From: Siderastrea siderea
Lineage: Eukaryota > Cnidaria > Anthozoa > Scleractinia > Rhizangiidae
Reading direction: 5' to 3'
DNA length: 64,000 bases
Assembly (NCBI GenBank): GCA_964030785.1
Contig: OZ034979.1
Span: forward strand, 6,381,423 to 6,445,422
In this document: positions 23,910 to 33,949 of the stretch, piece by piece
Layout: each line of letters begins with the position of its first letter
Numbering within the stretch: the first letter of the stretch is position 1
The notes under the pieces: model-generated
Told to the model about the DNA's origin: nothing
The model's input: the letters and a program-made list of their open reading frames with translations, nothing else
Databases searched by the model: none
Made by a program: the position numbers and the translations under genes

Positions 23910-25573
23910 GGGAAGGTTACTTATTTTGAAGTCCCATCACTTCACTCCCCTCCCCTCATCTCAATGTGTCAAATGAGTTTTCTCATAATATTGGCCTGTG
24001 AAGCTCAAGCACTGAAAAGTGGAGGGGGGAGGGGATCAAAATGTTCTTGTCTGCTTGCTTCTATGACAAAAGTTGTCAGTTGTACTTATGATAATGTTTG
24101 TTAATTAAATCTTAAGACATCTCCATCAGGGAAAGACAACCATTGTCAATTTCTTAAATGACCTCACCTGAACACCTTCAACCATCAAAGAAGTGTTGGG
24201 ACGGTTGCTGTTTTTCTCACTCATTTAGCCTTCTCTCCTTCCCTCCCCTCATGGCAATGTGAAGTGTCCAATGATTCTTTAATACTCTCACAAGGTTGGC
24301 CTGTGAAGCTCAAACATTGAAAAGGGGAGGGGCAGGGGATGGCCATCAAAACATTCCTGTCCTGAAGCTATGTTAAAAATGTTTTGGAATCTGAAATTCT
24401 GCAGTCAGCTTTAAAAGCTTTCCCCACATAGTACTTGATATATAATTTTAAGTATTTAGTAAATTAAAGTTCTTTGACCTCTGGTGAGCTGCTTTTATTA
24501 TTTTTTGTAGGGTTCGACTCCATCACTCATACCAGTGATGAGTGTTCGTTTATTACCTGAAGCAGAACCTTCAGCGCTTATTGCATTTGGTTCTACAGTC
24601 AAACCACAGTTTGAAACTTTGGTGAGAGAGGAACAGATATTTTGTCAATAATATTAATATAATAGTAGGGTGCAATGACCAGTAAAAATAATATCACAGA
24701 AATCAATCAAATTATCACATTATTTAAAAAATAGTCTCCTACATGAAAGAGAACTATAATTTATTTAGAATTAGCTGCTTGGGAAAGTTTGTGAAAGTTC
24801 ATTCAAAATAACTCAAGTATGTGCATCTCAAAAGTTTAAAAATTAGAAAGCTATTAACTATCAAAAGCTATGAAACGTGGTTATGTAAGGGGCATGTACC
24901 AAATGTCACCCCTATACAATAAGCTTTAAAAAAAGAAGAAGAAAAGAAAAACATTTCAGCAATTCATGGTCACATCTCAGAATTCAACATTTCTAATTTT
25001 CCTTATGAATTCAGAGATTTTCCTGCCTTAAGTTAGTTTTCAGTTGCAACTTTAAGTGTATGAAGTTTTCAATCAGTTACGACTGAACTTCGGCAGACTA
25101 AGATTAACCCCACTACCTCTTAAATTATGACTTGACTAAAAGGTGTTCAATCATTACTGCAGGTTTACTACATATTAACCCTTTAATTAAGCCCTGACAT
25201 GAAAATGTGTATTCTCCTTTGTTACTGTTCTCCGTACATTTCTTATGGAACTAGTAAGGAGAATTTGTCTTAACATCAAGACGTCTTGTCATCAGTGATA
25301 ATTTTCTTTAATCTCATCCCTTCAGTGTTTGAACAAAATTAGAGATCATGTGAAGAGAAAATTCATTTTCATCACTCTTAGGGTTTAAAGGGTTAAGCTT
25401 TCAGTTTAAGGTTGCCACAAACTTGAAAGAAAGAATCCACTGACAGTGCACATTGTAATGATGTAAAATGTGACTCAGAGCAAAAGAGCAAAAGCAAAAA
25501 AGTAAATTTGTCAAATAATGATAATATTAAAATTTAACAGTCAGCGATTGTCATCATCATCAATACCTCCACC

Positions 25574-25607
<34 letters not shown>

Positions 25608-26529
25608 TTATCATCATCACCATCACCATCACCATCACCATCATCATCATCACCATCACCATAACCACCATCATCATTATTGCTCCAGTGAGTAAAAGAA
25701 CACAATCCTCCGACTGATGTTTAATAAGGCTTTATTCTTGTAATGTCCTTAACACCGTGAGAACTGAAAAAATTACACACGAATTACAGTAAGATTACGT
25801 GACTGATAAAATAAATTGTTATGCTAAAAATTACAGAATTCTTACAAAAAAAAACCAAATTCATTAAAGAAAGCGCTAAATACACGGCTAACAGCTATAA
25901 CACTGATCTGAAATACTTTCTAAACAACGTTAGAGGAAAATTAAACAATGCGACAAAGTCTTAAGTGAAAATGTTACGAGTGCCAAAACATGAGAATGTT
26001 ACAAGTGCTAAAATATGCGATAGACACGCTAAATTGAATAAACAAAAACAATTACCTTGGTGCTGCCTTTAAATCACTGGAACAAGAAACAGCAATGCAA
26101 CAACTTCTTAAAAATGTTACTTGAAAACTTGGCTTGCTTGCTGAAAAACTTAGACCTTGGTTGACTTGCTTACAACAACTGAAAAAACTAAGTCGTGATT
26201 TGCTTTTTGTTTGTTTCAAGATGTCGTGTACACTGTCGTGTACGGAAAGAACTTTCTGGAAATTAGCACTTACAAATATGGAATGGAAAAATCTAGAACG
26301 GTTTCTACTTCTATGTATTTCTAGAAGCTTCTAGCTACTTCTAACAGAGAACAAACCTTAAGGTTAAAACCTTACTCAAATAAAGAGAGTTCTAAGACAA
26401 AAACAGTATAAAAAGAGCAACATTGGGTAATAATGAAATGAAATTGAATTGTAAACAAAAAACGAATCTATAAAACTTTCTTGCGGTAGCTACAATCATC
26501 ATCACCAACACCATCACCATCACCATCAC

Positions 26530-26587
<58 letters not shown>

Positions 26588-29500
26588 TGAATATTTGTTA
26601 GCATTCCAAAAGTACAATAATGCTTACTCAGGTCTTTTTTTTTCTTTTCATCAACCAAGGCCTATTCAACAATGGAAGAGCACACATGCCTAATAAGAGA
26701 AAATCCATCAAACCTGCTTCTCAATAGTTCTCGTGAATCTTTTCAAGTGGACAAAGGTCAGAGTTCATTTAAGGGAGTTACAACTCTTGGCCCAGGAAAT
26801 ATGGCACTAGCAACACCTGCCACGGTGGCTGACGAGGAACAAATCAAAACAAAGGGTAAAAGAAGGCACGAAGAAGCAGAGAGACCAGAAGAACAGGTAA
26901 ATTACCCTTCCAAATTTGGAATGGCAGAACAACATTTACTGGAGATTTTACTGCTGTGTACAATCCCAGGGTTTGCAAACATGAACTGTTGCCTATATTT
27001 GCCTGTCATGATTCCCCCATAATTACAAAGTGCTTAAGCAAATTAAGAGATCTTCTGTGGGTTTGGAAGTTGCAATGCAATGCAACACAATACAAACTCT
27101 GTGTCAAGACTAGTAATACTGTGAGTGGTATGTGATCTGAGACACTACGATTAAATCTAATTTTGTTTAAAACTGGCCAGATTTTGTAACAAGATTTTGT
27201 TTATTATTTTCAGAGTATTGAGGAGAGGTTAAAAGCAATAAATACTGCATCCTCCGAAGCACAAAGGTATTGAATTTGCAGTTGTTGTCTTTGATCACTA
27301 CAATTTTATTTAATTATTGGTAACTGTTGTTGTAATTAATTTTATTAAGCATTGGTGGCAAATGAATTTCAAGTCAAAATGATTTCAAACTAGTTTGATT
27401 TGTATTTCCTTTGTTTTATACTCATTATCATTGTTTTATAGTCATATATATTGTAAACACCGAATGTAATTCTTACATTTAACAAGAAGACGCCTGAGGG
27501 CGTTTATGCGGGATGTGCTGGTGTATGTAAGGACTGTTTTGCACGGAGTTGGACAGTTGTAGAGTACATGGGTTGCTAGTACGATATATACTCTTATGAT
27601 ATGAGACTCTTGACGGCTTTGAGAAGCTGCTCATTGCGTAACAGAATGTCATTTATGCAAATCATACTAAATTTGCATATGACATATTTGTGTTTACTCA
27701 GGTTACAATTGACGTCCCGAATTTCCTTTTAGACCACAGAGTTTCCTTCGGACTTTTTTTCGTTTACTTCGAAGAATTAATGTCATATCGACTAAAGCGC
27801 AATGAATGGAACTATTTTTACAAACATTACATTGTTTTTGCAATAAAGACTTCGGATATGTGCTCTTCTACTTTCTTCTATCGATTTGACTTTGTACTTT
27901 GCCTTGTCTGTTTACGTGCAACCCAACCTGACTTGCACGTGATTCGAAGTTACAGGCAGTAAAATCACACAATTTTTCGGGACGTCCCTTGAGCCTCGTG
28001 CCAAGGGCACAGGAAACGGGAAAGTTAAAAAACATGCCCATTTGTGACACCGATGAAAAAATTCCATTGACCAAAACCTAGATGCTGGCTGACTACGTCA
28101 TCCCGCGTAATTAGATTTTTAATTAACTATTAGGAGTCCCCGATTAGTAGGCTACATGTAGCCAGCTAGAAGACAAGACACATTAAGTTCAGTTGTTCAG
28201 TTCACTACCATCAAACTGAAATGAAGGAAATACAAAAAATTAATCAAACTAATTCGAAATCATTTTGACCTGAAATTCATTTTAACCTACAACATTGGCA
28301 TTGGCCTGTTATAATTATAATGTTTGTAACAGTGAAAGTGAAGAGAATCTCTGTTCTAATGGTGGGAGCCTACTTTGCCACCCCCCCCCCCCCCCAAGAT
28401 ATTAAGCAGTGTTTAATTAATAGTTGAGATGTCTAGTGTTAGAAGTTGCCCTTATACATTTTAGTAAAACGTTGTCAACAGCAAAATGGTTGCTTAGTGA
28501 TCTTGTTCAAATCTTGTTCAAAAAGAACATACTGGGCATCCTTGCCCAATTTTTTGTCTTCTGGATGCATGAGATGCTAGTCCATTACAGGTTAACATCC
28601 ACCTAAACATCCCCCCCCCAACCTATCCCCACCACCCTGCTGGGTTTCTCTAAAAATTAATTGGTTCCCACATATATTAAAGGGTACCTAGCATCCCAGA
28701 CAGTGGAGAGAGAACTTAAGACAAAAGCAGGGTGACAATCTTGTCCTATAACCCTTTAAGCCCCAATAGTGACAAGCATCTAATTTCTCCTTACAGTAGC
28801 ATTACTTGATCAAACATACAGGTCATTAAAGCTTAGGTGTCTTGGATGTGTAAGCAAATTCTCCCAACTGGGACCATAAGAAATATATGGAGAAAAGTGA
28901 GGAGAACATGTGTGTTGATACTGGAGCTGAAAGGGTTACAGCATATACCGTGTAATTTTGTTCTGTGCTAAAATATGATAAAAGGGAGTCTGCATTTGGT
29001 CTACACAATTGTTTTGCCTTATTTCTTGTTGTCTTCCTTTTCTAATGCATTGTTTTCATTTATTTTAAGGAGAAAAGACAGTGGTCCCCCAACAGCTGAC
29101 TCATTAGTGCAGATGTTAACACAGGCTCTTCATAGTCAAGATAATCATCTACTCGAGGTCTGTTAATGTTCATGCAAGGCATTATCAAAATATCACCAAT
29201 TAGCGGTTACAAGAGGTTCATATCACACTGAAACTATTTAAAGATACATGTAGCATGAGTTGTTTTAACAAAATGATGATTGACAGTTGAAGGGCCCGGT
29301 GGAAATAGGGCATAAGTGATGATTGCAGGTTGAAAATCTTAATTGCTGCTATTTAGCTGAATGTTGGCACAGGGGCTGTTCTCCTGGAAAGAACATTGTT
29401 GTGCAGTTATTTCTTGACCTGAGAGCTTCAATTTGAAGAATTAGCATATTACTTTTGCTTAAAACTGACACAAAGAAAACAACAGGACAGCGGATTCTAG

Positions 29501-32500
29501 GTTGAATTCCTTTGTTTTAGTTCAGGCAGAGAACAAAAGAAATATTTCATGCATCACTTGAGCGAGTTCAGTTCAACAACACTTTTCACGCAAAAGTCAT
29601 ATGCTAATTCTTCAAATTTTAGATCTCAGGTCAAGAAATAAGTGCGCAACAGCGTTCCTCACATGAAAACTAGCCTGTGTGCCAATGTTCCGCTAAATAG
29701 GAGCAATTTCGATTCTAACCTCAAATCATCACTTACGCCCTTTTTCCACCGGGCCCTTCAGTTATTAATGTTTTGTCGTGACTGTTCGGAAATATAAAAC
29801 TATATTTCATGCGTTGTATTGGTATTGGTTTGAGGACTGAGTGTATAATGTGGATTATGTGGTATGCATGGATATATCTTCCTGGGCCCGGTTGTTCGAA
29901 AGCCTATTAGCGCTAATCTTGGGTTAAATGTTGACCAATGTTTCTGATTCTCTTGTTTAAAAGTGTTACCGCTGCTAATTTTACCTGACAATTTGAAAAC
30001 AGCCAAATTCAAATTGTTAAGTGAAAATAATTTGCTGGAATCCGCGTCGTTATGGATTAAAAGTGTATTAAAAATTGACGCTAATCCTCGGTTAGCTTAA
30101 CCCTGCTTTGAACAACTGGGCCCTGGATATTTGAAAACAATACTACTTGATTGATGTAGGTGCAAGTGCGTTTTGTGTCATTATTAGATGTGAAACGAAA
30201 GTAAAAAAGTTGCCAAATAGTGTGGTTTTGAGGCTGATTGGAGTCCAGAAACTCTTGCTTGACTGCACTTCTGAAGAAAATGCTTAAATTTACATGAAGT
30301 ATGTTATCAAAAATTAAGCTAGATACAGTGTATGTATTTATATTTTTCAGGATGTATTATGGTATGGGGGAAAGAAGGAATCAGTTATGAAAAACACAGT
30401 TAAAAGACTTCCAGTTAATCTTGCCATTCCATTTTTAACAGAGGTTTGTTATTATTTATCTTATTAAATAAATGTGCATTGCTTGTCTTCACTTGTTTTT
30501 ACTTGAGGTTGTGATAATTTTCAATACAGTGCATTATGATGTTCATTTTTCTATACTCATATCTGCAAGAACACTTTGTCAGTGTGATTTGTATATTTTT
30601 TTGACCGTAGTTTGTTTTATTTGCAGCTTGTTCACAAGATTCAAGCAATGCCTTGGAGGTAAGTTCAGTCAGTCAGTCAGTCGTTAACCTTATGCCATTA
30701 AAGTGAGTGGGAGAACCTCCCCCGAGGTGTAAAGTGTTTGCATTTGATCAGGAGCAACTAGGAATTTTTTCAAATTTTGCTTCGAATGCACTCTTTTGTG
30801 TCTTAAGGTTTGGCAGGATTTTTTTTGTGTCTACTTAGCCATGATACAAATTTCCCGAACAAGCACATCATGAATGCAACTTGGCTTACTTCATGAATTC
30901 CCATGCATATAAAGCTTGTTTCCACCAAAGTATTCGTTTTGGTAGGAGAATAATTATTTTGAATTCCAACCAGCTTGTGTGAGTCAATTTGAATACAAGA
31001 AACATAAACTGGAACTGTAAAATAATGTATTGGATTATTATCGGAAGAAGTAGGAAAATAAAATGGTAAACTGCAACTTACATTTTATTTCTGAAGTAAA
31101 ATTGTTAACTTTCCATTGATCTTCACCTAAATTACGTATGCAATGTTTTTCGACTTTAAGTAGTATATGTTTAAATTTATGTTTTCTTTGAAGAAAAGGG
31201 AAAAGATGAGCTCTGAGTTGAGACAAGGATAGTTAAGTAAGACACTTCTTTTCTTTTGCTGCAGAGGTGAACGCTTGGTTTTATGGATCAAACACATTTT
31301 AGTTGCTCATATGGCTTATTTAATGACGGTAAGCTCCTGTTTAAATCCATATACAATAAATTACACTGAATTCATAAAAGGTCATTTTAACATACATGTA
31401 TACAGTAAACCTCCATGAGGCAAAGACTGCCCGAGATAATGAGTGAGCTCCTCATTCCCAGTTTTGTGGGCCCCAGTTTGAACATGTAAGAGCTAGGTGC
31501 TGAGGCCCTTTTTTCAAAGGCCTGATAACTTAAATGAGCCACACCCAAAATCTATTTTATGTTCATTTTTCAACAGTCACTTTTTATCAGTTTGGGAGGC
31601 TAAAATGTAGTCTTTACTTTTATGGAACACATCGGCACTGAAAACCACCACCAATTGATAAAAAGCAGATTTAAAGAACAAAAATTAATGTTGTCAGAGA
31701 CGGAAATGATGAGTCAGTTTATTTGATAGGAATTGCCGTCAGATCAGTTATTAACTGAAGACATCTTGAACTCTGACTGTCTCTGGAACATGATCCTCAC
31801 ACTCGTTGCCTTAATAATGGTTCCTCTTTCTGTTGTTAAGTGCTGCTAGTGCTGTATTTGTTTGTGCTGATCCCCTTTCTAGAACCTAGAATGAAGACTG
31901 ATTAATATTCAAAATGAAGAAACCTAAAACTTGTAGAAGAGAATTTTGAGTGTGTTTGCTTGTTTCTACTACAGGTTCCAGATCTTGTAAATTCTCTCAG
32001 TGGTTTATACGCCATGGTAGAGTCACGTGTCAGTGTTTTTAGTAAATTGTGCAAACTGCAAGGCCGTCTGGATTTGATGCTCTCTCAGGTACGAGTTTTT
32101 AATTGGTGGTCTGTAGAGTGAGAGCTATAAAAATGTCAAGTACAGTTTTCTTGTACATTAATTTAAACTTGATTTTCTTTGGAAGAATGAATGTCATTTC
32201 ACTTGCAAATGTGTAATCTTTTGACATGTATGTGCTGGCTGTAATGTCTGTTAAATTTCTGAAACTGCTTGTCACATTTCTGCACACATCCATGAGCACT
32301 GACTTCTCACTGTCAAGGTGTTTGACGACTGAAATCTACAGACATCTAAAGCTTGTGACTCCTGTTCTGTGGAATCTTTCACCATTCTAAATTTCTGTGG
32401 AGTCTTTCACCATTCTTCCACTTTCTCCAGGTTTCCAATTGAAATAAAGGAAACATTAAAATAATGTAATAAAGGGAAAAACCCAACTTTAAAGCAGCTA

Positions 32501-33896
32501 TAGCAGAACTTTGCATCTGGAGAATGTACTTCTAAAGGATGTACTCCTGGCCCCAGCTGTTCAAAAGCTGGATAGCGCTATCCACTGGATAAATCAATAT
32601 CCAGCGGATAAGTATTAGGGAAACCAATTGCGTTATCCACTGGATAGTGATTTATCCGGTGGATAGCGCTATCCAACTTTTGAACAACTGGGGCCTGGAG
32701 GATGTACTCCTAGATAATGCACTCCTGGAGGATGTACTTCTTAAGGATGTACTTCTAAAGGATGTCCTTCTAAAGGATGTCCATCTATAGGATGTCCTTC
32801 TAAAGCATGTCCTTCTAAAGCATGTACTTCTAAAGGATGTACTCCTCAAGGATGCACACCTAGAGGATGTACTTCTGGAGGATGTACTTCTAAAAGACCC
32901 TTTCCATTTGTTAACCCTTAGTTTTTTGTCTCATCTTTTGCTCCCACATTTAGTTATCTCTTATTCTTGTTGGCAATTCGTGGAATACTGTAATCATAAC
33001 GTTGTAATTTGAAAGATCAAACCTATTGTCAGTCTTTTTGTATGTCTTTTGAAAATGCAAATTATGACAAACATTTGCAACTGAAGACGACATGGATATT
33101 TCAAAAGTTGTCTTACAAAATAATTTGAAAATGTTTTTGTTTTCCTCCCAAGGCATGGGGGTTGATTGTAATCTTGTAACTTATTGGCATTCCATCCTGA
33201 GGTGGGGTAGGGGGGGTTAAATGCTCTAAGTCACTTCTTGCTACAGAAATTGGGTTACGCTGTGGCAGCTCCACACTTGTTTTCAGAGGCAGAAATGATG
33301 AGTCAGTTTATTTGATAGGAATTGCCGTCAGATCAGTTATTAACTGAAGACATCTTGATCTCTGACTGTCTCTGGGACACAAGTCTTACACTCATTGCTT
33401 TGATAATGGGTTAAGTGTTCATTTGTGTCTCATCTCCTTCGTTTTTCTTGTTTTCAGGTGGACTCACAGGGCTATAACAATGTAGATGATGAAATTGCTG
33501 GGCCATCAGTTGTCTATCATGAAGAGGGTCTGAACTCATGATTTATTATATTCAATTTTTATTTACTACAGTTTGAACAGCTAGTTGTCTCCGTTATGCC
33601 CAATTGTCCTAGCATAAAACCAAGATGAAATGTTGTAATGTTCTCAGTTCAAATTTATTTGGATATAAAAAGACCAGGGTTTGGCTTCCCTCCTTTGTAT
33701 TAAAAAAAGTAAAAAAAAAAAAAACAAAGAAACATGTGCTCTATGAATTTAGCCAGCTTCTATTGCAGCATTCAAAATACTCAATGAGTTGATCAAAATG
33801 CTCTTTTGTATCTTGAAAGAGTTTAGTCAATAATATACTTTATTTTTCTTTAGAGTTTTTACACCAAAATGAAATAAAATAATAATAATAATAATA

Positions 33897-33949
<53 letters not shown>

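Noticed and set aside
23664..24104. 146-residue plus-strand frame
   Set aside because: It depends on the AAT/ATT microsatellite (poly-I and poly-N runs) and lies in a WDR43 intron.
26672..27022. A separate 116-residue gene
   Set aside because: Its first part is WDR43 exon 10, which joins neighbours in phase. The rest is read-through into the intron.
32652..32849. Minus-strand RSTSF-repeat protein
   Set aside because: A translation of the 15-bp minisatellite and not a gene.
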